From Acanthopleura granulata (taxonomy: Eukaryota; Mollusca; Polyplacophora; Chitonida; Chitonidae): 64,000 nt of DNA. The notes under the pieces are model-generated. The model was not told the DNA's origin and made no database searches. It worked only from the letters and a program-made list of their open reading frames with translations. Made by a program: the position numbers and the translations under genes. Below are positions 12,601 through 24,700 of this stretch, one piece after another (the stretch's first letter is position 1; every line of letters starts with the position of its first letter). The stretch lies in NCBI GenBank assembly GCA_016165875.1, contig JABBOT010000012.1:6355534-6419533 (forward strand). The letters run 5' to 3'.

Positions 12601-14254
12601 ATCCTATGCAAGCTGATAGGAGGCACACATGCCTAAACCGTGATGAATATGGACAGGCTGCGCAGACACATTTATATTCAATGTTCTTTGTGGACTTTCA
12701 TAACCTATGTTATGCATGTATAACTTGGGAAGAGTTCGAAGGGTAAAAAAAAAAAAGCATATTGATGTCAACATTGTCTGACGGATTATTGAAGACTTCA
12801 AACACCTGATAAATATTCGTCAGCTTCTTTGGTTATGGTTTAGTCAAATGTTCCCATCATTGTTATACATTCTTTTAAAAACTTCGATCGAAGTATGTGT
12901 TGCGGGGCAGTTCCGGGCGCTGACACATTAAACCCGTTCTCACTAGCCCCCGGAAAGAGTATTGGATGTCAATGCTCTTCCCAACTAGACCAGAAATCAT
13001 CCCTAAAGGAAGCGAAGCAGAAAAAGATACCTTGACTAAACCGTCCTGGTTTCCTGAACCCATAAATCTCAAAGCCGTCGAGTAAATGAACAGTTCTTGA
13101 ATTCAAACAAACACTGAAGCATCATGGCACAGATATCATGCAGATATGACATTCAGACACATATTCCTGACAATGGACAAATGAACCTGTTCTTATACGC
13201 TGTCCTCAAAATGATGCGCGGTCACAAGACTGATCTTAAAACAAAACGTGATAAGGAGTCCGATTCATTCAGATGGTAAAATCATACCTGCACGTTGATC
13301 ACCAACACAGTTAATCGCGTATATGTCGGTGACTGCAGGAATACAACGACATATAATTCTACCAAATTTTAGTTTCCATTAATTAATCGTAACCTAATAA
13401 AAACCCTAACTATGCATGCATTTGTTCATCCGGCATTCTAGATATAGAAAACATCGCGAAGGTCAAAATAGTGACGAAAACAATCACTGGACAGTTTTTC
13501 ATTACATTATATGATATGGAAGCAACAAACTGATGGATGCATTGATTTATATATATAATTGATGCTTTGCGATGTATGCTCAAGGAATTCCACGTGTACT
13601 TATACTGGCACTCGAATTACATGCAGCGAGCTATACATAAATTGTCGGCATTGGATTTGGCCGGCTACAAATAAAGGGACACGGTAGGGAAATGACCGAA
13701 AACATTGTTGAATATGACATTCATACAACGGAGATCAAACAAAGAGTATCTTGGGTGTTCTCTTATGTCTGTTCTCTTTGGTATGCGCTGAGGTGAGGCA
13801 GAACGATGACTACACCGGCACTGGAATTAAGAGGCTGTCTGCAAGGATCATCATGGTATGACCGATACGATGTTCAAAGTGACCACACGATGTTCAAAGT
13901 TAAATTCAAAGCAAACGAGCGGGCTAAAATCGGAAATATGTCCCACCTAGAATAATGGAGACCAAAGTTGTGTTGTGCATTCCTGCCTCTATTATGACGA
14001 TCTGGGAACAAGCTGGTAAAACATTGACAACATTGTGATACAAATGGTCACACGTAAGTGGTGAAATCTGGACTCATGGTAAATTACTCCAGTCACGGTT
14101 TAGGGTTTTCCACGCATTCCAAAAGAACTGTGGCCAGATCAGCTTGGACATGAGTCAGCACTGCATGTGAGAGAAAACGGGCCCCAATAACAAACCATAC
14201 ACTGATGAAATCTCACAAGTTAAAGCAGCAACCGAGACCCACCAGATCGGATTC
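9606..14254. other. Long gene-free stretch
   Basis: I see no coding region, tRNA or rRNA here. The sequence from about 11,050 to 12,480 is richer in G+C and carries a few chance frames. None has a recognisable domain or plausible splice structure. Confidence 0.4.
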
Positions 14255-14460
14255 GAAAACGCGAAGTCATTGGCCAATCGCTATGAAAAATACATAACGC
14301 CAGCTAAATGGTTGATGGCTTGTCGTCTTTCACAAGAATGCATAACGCTAGCACATTATCCAATTGCTAGTTGAATTTCGGAAAAATTCATAACACGAGC
14401 TTATTAGCCAATGGTTTGTTGATTTTGGAAGAGTTCATAACGCGGGCTCATTGATCGATC
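14255..14460. repeat. Degenerate tandem array of about 48 bp with CCAAT motifs
   Basis: The phrase CATAACGC or CATAACAC recurs at 14293, 14341, 14389 and 14436, a period of 47-48 bp. A shortened unit precedes them at about 14258. Most units also carry CCAAT or GCCAATGG followed by GTTGA. The copies are diverged from each other. No open frame covers the array. Confidence 0.65.
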
Positions 14461-15533
14461 GAGAGTCGTCCTGCAGTTTTAAACAGTTTGTAAATTTAGT
14501 GAGTACCTAAATCGAGGACCAGGATAAGTTGACGTTAATTATATTTAATCACCAGAAAGCTGTAATCACTGTAAAACTGAAAAAGCTTTGAGTGAAGGCG
14601 TTTGATGACATATCCTTGACAGGCTGTAGTTATATATAACTGGTGGCGTTAACTGAAATTGCCACAAGAGTTAACAAATGCTATTAGGCGAGATACGCCC
14701 AGTCCATATGCAGGATCATTCGGTCTGCTGCTATCGAAGAAAGGATAATCAACAATGTGAATATTTAAATTATCCCTCTTGTCGTAAAGATGGCCAATGA
14801 GATTAGACGTATACAACCTGGGCAGTCGGTATTGCTTCTTTTAAATCCGGTAAAATTGGATATGTTTCCTTTAGATAGTTTGTTTTGTATCGGTTAGTCA
14901 GAACTAAATCACCGTCAATGTATCGTCTGGTAGATGTAAAAAAAATCGACTTTGATTAAGTTCACACTTTAATAAGTTGTGCAAATAGCCGCATTCATAC
15001 AGGAACAATTATACATTCAGGTCTGCCAAACGGTGAGGCCGCGAACAATTTGTCCTCGTCAGAACACTTATATTGTTGATTACATTTGGTTTATAACCGG
15101 ATTTCGTATAGATGTTACTAATGAGAAATCCAAGCAATTCCATGGACAAATAAGGAAACATCCCTGGCTGGTTAACCTTATTTTATGTTGCGGAACTGAT
15201 TAGCTTTGTTGCCTTAGGCGTTGATGTAGTGGTAAACTATTTTAGTATACACCGAAAAAGTAAACGATCAAATTCTTTCAAATAAATTTAACAGTATAGT
15301 ATGTATAGAAGGCTTGTGTATTTGAGTGTCCAGTTTTGCAGTGAGAAATTTTTATTTCTTAACAATCCAAGTACACCTGACGCCCGAATTTGTTACAATT
15401 GCACACATATGCTTTTTTTTTTTTTACCAGAATGACTGTATACTTTAAGAAAGCAGATACAAGTTAGGCGCAGATTCTCGACCTCGCACTAAAGCGAGCC
15501 TTGTTTGAAGATTTGTGCACTTTGCAATCAAAT
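14461..15533. other. Intergenic, no gene seen
   Basis: AT-rich sequence without a supported gene. A TATATATAA string near 14633 is not tied to any transcript I can see. Confidence 0.4.
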
Positions 15534-15691
15534 AAAGTTGTGGTATATATATTGTTGTGACAACAAGGTATACGTGTACAATCTAGTAAAGTTTTGGTAT
15601 ATATATTGTTGTGACAACAAGGTATACGTGTACAATCTAGTAAAGTTTTGGTATATATATTGTTGAGACAACAAGGTATACGTGTACAATC
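15534..15691. repeat. 54-bp tandem repeat, about 2.9 copies
   Basis: Three near-identical units start at AAAGTT(G/T)TGG and end at GTGTACAATC. Each contains the palindrome TTGTTGTGACAACAA and the near-palindrome GTATACGTGTAC. The third copy has one change in the first palindrome (GTGA to GAGA). Confidence 0.92.
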
Positions 15692-15851
15692 AAATTATTG
15701 ATCAAAGGATTGGCGTTTTTAAAACAGTTTTCTAAGAGTCCATGTCATGATTAAACAACCATGCCACGGCAGTTGTTGTTAACTCCTCGCCTTAAACTCC
15801 TGTATACAAGAACTTGATTTGGAATAATTAAAATTTTGGAAGCCATTGGCA

Positions 15852-16442
15852 TAGCTATAGTCTTCTTTTTTATTTTTATTTCATCGCGTAATTTTGGCCT
15901 TGTGTAAATTCGCCCGTTGTTACTATTGGTATTTCCTTTTTTCGTGACATGTAACACCGAAAACTCTACAAAATGATACATATCATGTGTATCTCAGTGC
16001 TTGCCATGAAACTCAAGTTAAAACACTTGTTATGGTGTATAATGTTATATTCCCATCAGCATGTTTTCAACACCTCGTCTCAAAATACACTTTCAGCTTT
16101 AAAGCAGTATAACCTATAATCTAACAATACATTCACGCTGTGAGATGAACAGTTAGTACCACAGGTGATCTGAACCTCTCCCGTTTCCCATTGTGCCACG
16201 CCAATTATAATAATTGTGAGGTCACTCGAGGCAATTGAGACGAGGTGTTGAAAACACACTTATGGGAATATTTCAATATACACCACAAACAGTGTTTTAA
16301 CTTGAGTTTCATGGCAAGTACAGAGATGTGATACATATTGTTTTGTAGAGTTTTGGATGTTATATGTCACTGAAAAAAAGAAAACAACAACATGCGAATT
16401 TATCGAAAAACCGACTAAATAAAAAGAACAGACTATAGTATA
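15852..16442. mobile_element. Foldback element with inverted arms of about 220 bp
   Basis: The left arm (about 15852-16080) and right arm (about 16226-16442) are inverted copies of each other. Matching blocks are CTATAGTCT, TAAATTCGC, GTGACATRTAACA, AAACTCTACAAAA, TTGCCATGAAACTCAAGTT, AAAACACT, ATTCCCAT and GTTTTCAACACCTCGTCTC. A loop of about 145 bp lies between them. No protein is encoded, so it is probably a non-autonomous transposon or an inverted duplication. Confidence 0.72.
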
Positions 16443-19400
16443 CTGGTACGATACACACGGGGCTTTGGATGTTGAAACACTGTGGCGCATCCCTACAAAC
16501 ATCTTGATTAACTTAAAAGGCGTAGCATGATGATGAAGTCAAGACCTTCAGCTTAAACTGTCAAGGTACATATTTTAGGGACAGTCTATTCTTAGCGCCC
16601 TTGAGTGTTTTGACTGCTTGATAAAGCCAAAAATGGGATATATTTAGACATCTATAGGTGGACCACATTGGTCGTATAGAAAGATTCAGAACAGCTGGGT
16701 AGAACATTTGTATTATGTTGGAAACATTTGTATTAAGTTGATATTACATTACCACTGTTATTAAAGCCGTAAGGAAATGTACCGAAGCAACATTCAGCGT
16801 TCAAAATAGTTCCACACCGGTGATCTTCGGATCCGCTTCAGAAACAGCAGACTGAAAAATAGCGTCTGTCATATTTGAATGTTAAAGTGTTACCAGTCGT
16901 CTCCAAAGTCATATTGACAAATGTTAGCATGAAACCTGAAATAAGTACAATTTTGATGATTTACAATTAAGATTAATACATTTACAGACTGAACAGAACA
17001 ATGGCGAATTTCTATATTTTTTTTCTTGTCATAAAGAGTTGGCACAGCTCACATGGGAAGCATGTGTTAAACCAAATCGGACCTCGCTAGCTATGCACAC
17101 ATGTGCAGACCGACCTGATATGAATTTCACTACAATGCAGTCGTTACAGTATATGGACCATATTTGAGTTCCTTGCCAGCACCACTACACACTCTATAAT
17201 AAGCCGACACATCTGAATTTATATATTTACTTGATAGATGTTTAACGGCATATCCCACTGTACTATGTTGGCGAAGATTGTTTATAATAGGTGGGGAAGC
17301 TGAAGCTGCCTGGCGTAAACCATCAAACTTTGCTAAAGTTTTCCGAGAATGGGATTGCGCTCAAATCTTGTGTAATCTGAAATAACTCTCGTTACATAGC
17401 AAAGATAATATGGGCCGTAACGATTATTCACCCTCTATCTCGTTTCAAATTGATTATTACTTAAGATCACTCTCTAGGTCAGAAAAGTCAACATCACATG
17501 TTTGAAATGAAATACCAAAGAGTGTCCACATTTGCCAAAGATACTTCAATTAAGCTGCTGGTTAGGAATGCGCTATCCCAGTCAATCTGGCGAGTGTCCA
17601 GGAGCCACCAAGACCCTGCAAGCTCTGGCATCCTAGCTAGCCATACATACCTTTGATCATTTTGAGGAGGAACAAAAAGAAAGATATTCATCCTCACAGC
17701 TTTGATTAAGTCATGCACATTTTCGCTCAAATTTAGTTACCGGATAGGTCTAATGTTTCATATACATACTTTCCGTACATGTACAACACAAATTCAGTGG
17801 ATATGTGTAACCAAATGTGTGTGGCATAGTTAAACTGATCAGTGATTATTAAACCTTGCCCCCATGCCAACCCGCTCCCATACCACACCTTCAAACGCCA
17901 CTGGCATATTATACACCCTGTACAAGTACATATACACTCAACTACGTTGAGAAGGTTTCAAATGTTTGAGAGATCAAAATATATAGCCAAGATATCAGCA
18001 AATCACATAATAAAGTCAATAACCCAGATACAAAATATACATGTGTATATAAGACATACAAGCAGTTAGGCGACAACCACCGCCAGTATTCAGACATGTC
18101 AGCTCTGGGTCTGATTTCACGAGAAGAAAACCGAAGTCCAAGAAATGAGATGAAAACTTATTTTTACCATATATGGTCACATACAACATGGTCAGAAACT
18201 ACGTCTTTTTTACCCTAATGCCCAAAGACATCTGTAATGAGTGCTTATGATCAAGATTTCTTCGTCACATGGCTCTAACCCAGAGAGAACTGTAACATTC
18301 GACAGTCAAAATTAAGGGAATTTCATGAAGTTTATATCAATTTGTGTGACATGGGAAACTTAACATGTGTTCGTGCATGGTTTATAGATGAAAACAATAT
18401 ACACAAACAAAACAATACAGGAGCTGAATGTTGAGATATAAAGCTGAAGTCTACGATGCTGTAGCAGAGGCATAAATGGCCATGTGCCATTGTTTGTCCC
18501 ACTTAAAACCCTGCGCACGCATACTAATGCACGTTCAAAACTGATTTCTGACTTCTAGTTATTCTGATTCTGATCCTAACAGTTCGCAAATCAAAGCCAA
18601 ACTTTTACGGAATAACCAATTGCGACCAAATGAACACATAGGTAGATAAGCATCAATTTGATAAACAAAAATTATGCACCAACTACAAGTGTACTTGTAC
18701 TTACTCAGTGTATATGCTCCGAGTTTCAGGATTCGTAAATTACCTGAGAAGCATGTTGGGTCTATAATTGCAACACAATTATGAAAAATATTAGTATATA
18801 TGAGACAACTAGTGGTCAATACCTATTGCAGTCAAGAGCAGAATGTTCAAAATCTGTATACATATACAATATCACACATTTTTCTGAATAAAATGTAAAA
18901 TAAAAAGACAGTTTTGAGCAAATGGTTGATACGAATCAAAGTACAAATGTCTTCTCTTTAAAAAGTGTTTTACATGCAAGTTGTGATACTAACATGAACT
19001 CTTCGAAACTTCTTGGGTTTAGCCTAAATACATTCATTTATAGGTCTTTTTGGGGGGGGGGGTGGCAAATTTTATGCTTATATATGGTTTTATGCCACTC
19101 TGCGAGGCCTGCTGAACCAAAAACCTGGTGACAAGATTCTCATGTACCTGTCCGTTATCGTTAATAAATCAAGGGGGACTACTCTGGAACCCTCATCGAC
19201 AATCAATGGCCATTAGAGTGACTTCCCCTTTTGGGAAGTGCATACAGTCCACTGCTACATGTAAAACTCCGGTACGTATATATCTAGTCATAAAGAAGCC
19301 CTTTTTTATAGCACTACATGTACTGTCCATCGTTAAACTGGAAACAATCAGCGCTTTTTAAGTTTCGCAATTCGTCGCTGAAACATTTGAAGCATTATGC

Positions 19401-20035
19401 ATACCGATTTCTGTTAACTTTAAAGCCCGTTAATCCATTAATTTTTTTTCATGATGGAGTTCAACAAACTACATGTGCATGCATGTAGTAAAAAAAATGT
19501 GGGAACAGGTATTTCGTAAAGCATCAAAAGGCGATATAATACGTGAATTGGTTTGAAAATTTTCCATTGTTAAACCTATGTTTGCATTTACAGTACGATC
19601 CCAAACTCATACATGTACCAAATTTAAACATCGATATTTCATTATCACCATCAGTAGTTGACGGTCGATGTGGCCAATCATATGAACTACAATTTAGTAA
19701 AGTTTCTAAGATATTTTTTCATAAATTGCTGCATATAAGTAGATACACTGATTTTAAATTCATACTTTCAATCCTATTACTATATCATTGTGCCACTACT
19801 TTTCTATCGTATTTCTATGTTAAAGTTAAAATTAGGTTCAATTTAGACCCTTAAAACGTTTATTCGCTAAAGCCACTTTTTGTTAAATGTCTGACGACGC
19901 ACGGGTTGGAGGTAAATGTCAGAATCAAAAAAGGAGTGAAGAGGTGACGGCTGACGTGTAGTTTACTGAATTAAATAGTGGGCTCTACTATTGTAACATC
20001 ATTTAGCTTACATTATAGTGCTTGTGAAGAAAGAT
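16443..20035. other. Gene-free stretch upstream of the histone terminator
   Basis: Only short chance frames occur. A G-run near 19051 and several A/T runs are the only low-complexity features noticed. Confidence 0.4.
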
Positions 20036-20042
20036 CTCTTTC
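20036..20042 (-). terminator. Histone downstream element (GAAAGAG)
   Basis: On the minus strand GAAAGAG lies about 13 nt past the histone stem-loop. This is the purine-rich site that pairs with U7 snRNA to direct 3' cleavage of replication-dependent histone mRNA. Confidence 0.8.
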
Positions 20043-20055
20043 GGCAGATATGGTT

Positions 20056-20071
20056 GGCCCTGAAAAGGGCC
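20056..20071 (-). terminator. Histone mRNA 3' stem-loop
   Basis: On the minus strand the sequence GGCCCTTTTCAGGGCC forms a perfect 6-bp stem with a 4-nt loop and is followed by AACCA. It fits the metazoan consensus bound by SLBP. It lies about 40 nt after the H2A stop codon. Confidence 0.95.
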
Positions 20072-20112
20072 GTTGGAATTTCAGTGGTTAACCACTGTGG
20101 CTGTGGACGTGT

Positions 20113-20484
20113 CTAGGATCTTTTTGTCTTCTTGGGCAGGAGAACAGCCTGGATGTTGGGTAGGACGCCACCTCGGGCGATAGACACACTGGACAGCAAT
20201 CTGTTCAGTTCCTCGTCATTGCGGACGGCCAGAAGCAAGTGGCGTGGGTTGATGGTCTTTTTCTTGTTGTCTCGAGCAGCATTTCCGGCCAGCTCCAACA
20301 CCTCTGCCGTCAAGTATTCCATCACAGCAGCTAAGTATACGGGAGCTCCTCCGCCAACCCGGCTGGAATAGTTACCCTTCCTCAGGAATCGGTGGATTCG
20401 GCCGACAGGAAATTGAAGCCCAGCACGAGATGATCTTGTCTGGCTCTTTCCCCTGGACTTGCCTCCTTTACCACGTCCGGACAT
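20113..20484 (-). CDS. Histone H2A, divergent replication-type variant
   Basis: A 123-residue core histone that pairs with H2B in the nucleosome. The N-tail starts [10 protein letters not shown]. The histone fold includes [19 protein letters not shown] (21-39), and the docking domain ends in [15 protein letters not shown] (105-119). Acidic-patch residues E56, E61, E64, D90, E91 and E92 and the ubiquitin-acceptor position K119 are kept. It is intronless and has a stem-loop and downstream element, so it is a replication-dependent gene and not an H2A.Z or macroH2A type. There is no C-terminal SQ motif, so it is not H2A.X. Several positions differ from the usual animal H2[10 protein letters not shown] for [20 protein letters not shown] for RIIPRHLQLAI, and Arg104 for the conserved Gln104. 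No other core histone gene is nearby, although such genes usually sit in clusters. Confidence 0.96.
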   Translation of the reverse strand: MSGRGKGGKSRGKSQTRSSRAGLQFPVGRIHRFLRKGNYSSRVGGGAPVYLAAVMEYLTAEVLELAGNAARDNKKKTINPRHLLLAVRNDEELNRLLSSVSIARGGVLPNIQAVLLPKKTKRS

Positions 20485-20567
20485 CTTTGGTTTGTTACTT
20501 CTCGCAGTCTTTATAACACCTCAGAAGAAGCTCAGATGTTGTGTGAGGCAGACGACAGGTTTCAGGG

Positions 20568-20575
20568 TTTTTATA
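20568..20575 (-). promoter_or_regulatory. TATA box of the H2A gene
   Basis: TATAAAAA on the minus strand lies 84 bp upstream of the H2A start codon, which leaves room for a short 5' UTR. Confidence 0.75.
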
Positions 20576-20578
20576 CTC

Positions 20579-20616
20579 TTGGCGGGATTCAACTATTTAT
20601 AGAAACTTTTTCGCGC
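20579..20616 (-). promoter_or_regulatory. Two E2F-like sites upstream of H2A
   Basis: TTGGCGGGA (20579-20587) and TTTTCGCGCC (20607-20616), both written on the plus strand, fit the E2F consensus. They sit just upstream of the TATA box, as expected for an S-phase gene. Confidence 0.55.
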
Positions 20617-20624
20617 CTGTTCTT

Positions 20625-20666
20625 TTGGCCAATGAAAATCACAATAAGGAAAGACAATGAACCAAT
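20625..20666 (-). promoter_or_regulatory. CCAAT boxes of the H2A promoter
   Basis: CCAAT occurs at about 20628-20632 (within TTGGCCAATG) and about 20661-20665 (within AACCAATCAG). They lie about 60 and 90 bp upstream of the TATA box and are typical of histone promoters. Confidence 0.6.
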
Positions 20667-21758
20667 CAGATTTTGTGTTTTCGTTCAGGTTCGCGCTTTC
20701 TGTCGCTGCCTGTAGAAAATTTCTCGAACAGTTGCAATCTGAATGAAAATGTCGTCAACTATACGTTTGAAAAAACGTACAAGAAATAAATTAAACAGAA
20801 TGTTGACAATGATTTTATGCACAGTGCAGTCACTAACCATACACCGCAACATTTATTCCAAGAGCAACTATATCTAGTCCGACAAGATCTGCGGCTGTAT
20901 GTAAGCCATACCCGTCACATTCAATACACATACAAACGCAGATCGTGTCGAACTAAACTATGTCCGGGAAATTTACTGTTGAATGTTTTCATATTTTAAA
21001 ATAAAAGCATTCACGCCAGTGTCCATGTAAAATATAGGCCATTCTGAAGAACACTGGACAAGATTCATACTCTTAAATAGGACTTGGATTACACTGAAGT
21101 AAACGTCATCTTGATCGGAATTTATTTAAAAGGTAGATTAGGATTTATTCATTCATTTTCAAGACTGTATTTTACAGGATATTCCGTTGAGCGCGTCGTA
21201 GGCCTAGGCTACATAAATCACACGAGGAACTGCGTCATGCACATAAAAAACATATCACAGACAATAAAATATCATTATACAGATTTCACATGAGCTGATC
21301 AAAGTATTTAAAAGTAGCTCGTTAAAACTGATTTCACTGACCGGCTACGCACGTCAAGAGTTCGTCCTATATATGGCATACGTGAAGTCTTTGCAGTCAG
21401 ATGAACACTCGATCTGTTCTTTATTTTATGTATTTATCAATCACCGTTGGTCACAGTAGGTAAAAAATTTTTTATGACAGTTGTACCATGTACTCTGTAT
21501 ATTTCATTTAATTTGCTTTTTGTTTTATATCTAATTTTGTTCAAAAACTACACGATAAAAATATAAATATACCATGAAGCAACACAGGCAGGCCATCCAT
21601 AGACTCTGCTATCTATGACTTAGTAAAATATAAGGTAATTCGTTAATCGAAAACATGGAGCACAAGATTTATGGCAAAAGATTTAAAATACTTTGGTTGA
21701 TACATATATTTCTACATCCGTTTTCCATTTGATTTCATTTATAGCAACATTCCTTTTC
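20667..21758. other. Spacer between H2A and LRPPRC
   Basis: No histone partner gene is found on the other side of the H2A promoter and no other gene is seen. The last stretch should hold the LRPPRC core promoter. The pyrimidine run TTCCTTTTCC directly before the start codon could be its transcription start. Confidence 0.45.
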
Positions 21759-21770
21759 CAAGATGGCGGC
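21759..21770 (+). promoter_or_regulatory. TISU / YY1 element at the LRPPRC start codon
   Basis: CAAGATGGCGGC matches SAASATGGCGGC at every position. In vertebrates this element acts both as a YY1 promoter site and as a scanning-free start signal for mRNAs with very short 5' UTRs. It is enriched in mitochondrial genes. Confidence 0.8.
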
Positions 21771-24700
21771 GCTCATACGGAGTGCTCGTGCGCCGGTGTG
21801 GGTCCTGTGTTCATATTCTCGTCGACCTCTGGTAGCGCGAAGTTTGCATTTAATCCACAGATCAAAGTGTGTACCTTCTATCAATGCGTTGGTGCATACT
21901 GTCACAAGGTAAACTCATAAGTTTGACTGCGAAATTGCTAATCAGACACAGGTGCGAAATCTGGACCCTCAGTGACCTGTGAGGTTGCAAAAGTGTTTCT
22001 GACGTTAGACGATTGAAACTCTGCAGCTTTTTGGGAGAATCTCTTTCCTGTATCGTGGTTTATTATGGAGATTATGGAGACTCCATAGTTTCTCTCTTTA
22101 AATTATGCAGATGTTATACAGATTGTAGGCCAGTATATAGGATTCGTAAAGAATAGGTTGAGCTATTGTTCGTCGGTGACCCACTTTTCAATGAATTGAC
22201 GTCACCTACCTCGTGATACTCACCCTCAACCTTACTACTGCCCACTATAGTGCAAAAGTAATAATGTCATTCCAAAAGTATGATGATGAAACTGAAGCAT
22301 TGTTACTGTTAGAGGTATCAGGTCACTTCCTACCCAAACCACTAGATTTGCTAATCCCACGGTGAAGCTTGGCATGCACAGTCTTAAATCAGGTTTTCAT
22401 AGTTTCAGGCAGCTGTATTGTCATTAATTTTTTCTTGCCTTGGTTAAATTGACTTGGTTTACACCCCCAGTTTCTCCTTACACAACCAAAGATAGTGCTG
22501 ATGATTGGCCCAGAGCAGCTATTAATATGTGATATTTTCCAGATATACTTCTACAACCACTGTAACCACAGCCAGTGCTTCCCCAGCTGTACAAGAAGCT
22601 GCTGGAGCGCCATTGGTGGATAAGATGATTTTGAATATAGACAGAAGTGTGCGGAGATACGGACGAATAAGCCTTAACAATGTCAGAGAAGTGATGGAGC
22701 AGATTGAAAAAGATGGTAAGCAATGTTTAATACTTTAATGCTGGACTATGAATTCAAAATAATTACTTTAGCATGTGAAGTTCTGAGTGACAGAGATTTG
22801 ATATTAAACGTGGTTCATTTTGTTGAGCATTGTATTAAAATTTCATGGGGTATTTGCAGAGTTCACTTCCTGTGACCACTGATGTCTAAGGTTGTAAATG
22901 GAAAGTCTGCAGCATTAAAGCATCTGTGGATCAAGCTGCTAATGGGGAAGTGTAGAAATAATCTGAGAGTGTTGTTCTTTGTACTTGGAAACCTAACAGT
23001 GTTCATACTAAATATGTCTGGGACAAATCTACCAGTGATGTAAATTATCAGATACACAGTAAGTCTCAGTCATTCCAAAGAATATTTCAGCAACTGATTG
23101 CCTTTCCATGCAAACTGCAGTACAAAATAGTGATTAATTTGTGAAAAATCATGTGTTTTTATTGATAAACTTATTGACTTAATATTTCATGTCATTTTGG
23201 GTATTTTTTGGCCAGAAAATGAGAAAACGCAACTTTTTTGTGTGAACTATGTATCAAAAACTTTTTTTCATGAAAATTTGTCTGAAACATAATGTTCCGA
23301 TACGTGAGAAAGTGGCTAGGACATCCCAGAGTTCACAATGTGTGCTCAGGTTAAATTTCTCACCTCCCATAGAGCTGATTTTCAGTGAAAAACTTTTGAG
23401 TATGGCGCCAATTAAATAAAGAGGTCCATGACATTTTCCCCATTGTGTAAGGAATGGTGTTGTGATCCTTACCTGTATGTGAATGTTGTGTGACAGGTTC
23501 CGTGACGGACACCCAGAGTTTGCTGCTGATCCGCTGTATGGGAACAACATTAGCGGAGATTAAGCCAGACGATAGGACGGTCCTTGTCAGTGAGATGTGG
23601 GACAAGATGCTCACTCTGGGTGGGTGATAGACCAGTGGCTATGAAGATGTTTGTTCTGGAACATGTTTTAAACCTGCACTTGTGTTTTTTTTGCATTTTC
23701 GTGGTCTGATAGGTGTAATAACCTTGTGACGCAGATAGAATTACAGCTTTCAGCATTATCCTGTCAGAATTTTATAGGAACATACATGTACATATAAATT
23801 ACTTGCTAAAACAGGTAATAAAATAAAACTGAAAGCAATTGAATTATGCAAGTCAGACTTGTTGCAAAACAGTAGCATGTATGTCTTTTAGTATTCTTTT
23901 ACAGCAGATTCTTGGCCTTGCTCTCTGAATGTTTTTGCCCAGTGAGGTCATGGGCACCAAACTAGCCTAAGTTGTGTTTAGATTTCTGTCAGGAATATGT
24001 TGATATTTTTGGCTGCGAGATCTACCTCAGTACTTTCTTCATTCCATTAACTAAGCCACAGTTATGTAAGTGACATATTTTTGAGAATGATGTAAAATGT
24101 CAATGAGATAATGAAATCAGTTCTATGCTCTTAGAGGTTCTTGAACACTTTATGTCAGGTTCTGATCACAGAGTTTGGGAAAAATGTCATGAACTTGACA
24201 TTTCCACATATTTGCTTTTCGTAGGAGCAAACTACAACACCCAGCATTACAATGCCCTATTAAGAGTTCACCTGCAAAATGAACACAAATTTTCACCGAC
24301 TGATTTCCTTGCATCCATGGAATCCAATAAAGTTCTACCCAATAGAGTAAGTATCAGAGGTACTTGCATGGATTTAGACCTTTTGTTGTTAAAGGCAACC
24401 AGTTACTACGTCTGCCTAGATCATTCTGTTCCCAAGGGCTCTACTTGGTTTTCTCCCAACATAATGCAGGCTACCGTTGTGTAAGTGAAATGTTCTTTAG
24501 TATGGTATAAAACACCAATCTAAGAAATAAAGAAATAAGTCATGCGGAAATAAGTCTGCCTTTTTGTACTGGTTTTTGTACAGTTGATGAATAATGTGAC
24601 AAAATCAGGGTTTTTCTTGTATATGTACAGATAATAAAGGTTTGTAATTTTGTTGTCATTAAGAAGAAAAATAAAAGCTTATTAATTTGGGATTAGGCTG

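Noticed and set aside
15534..15691. CRISPR-like array
   Set aside because: Only three units, head-to-tail without unique spacers, in a eukaryotic genome.
20132..20371. Frame antisense to the histone gene
   Set aside because: It is a shadow of the H2A coding sequence with no features of its own.
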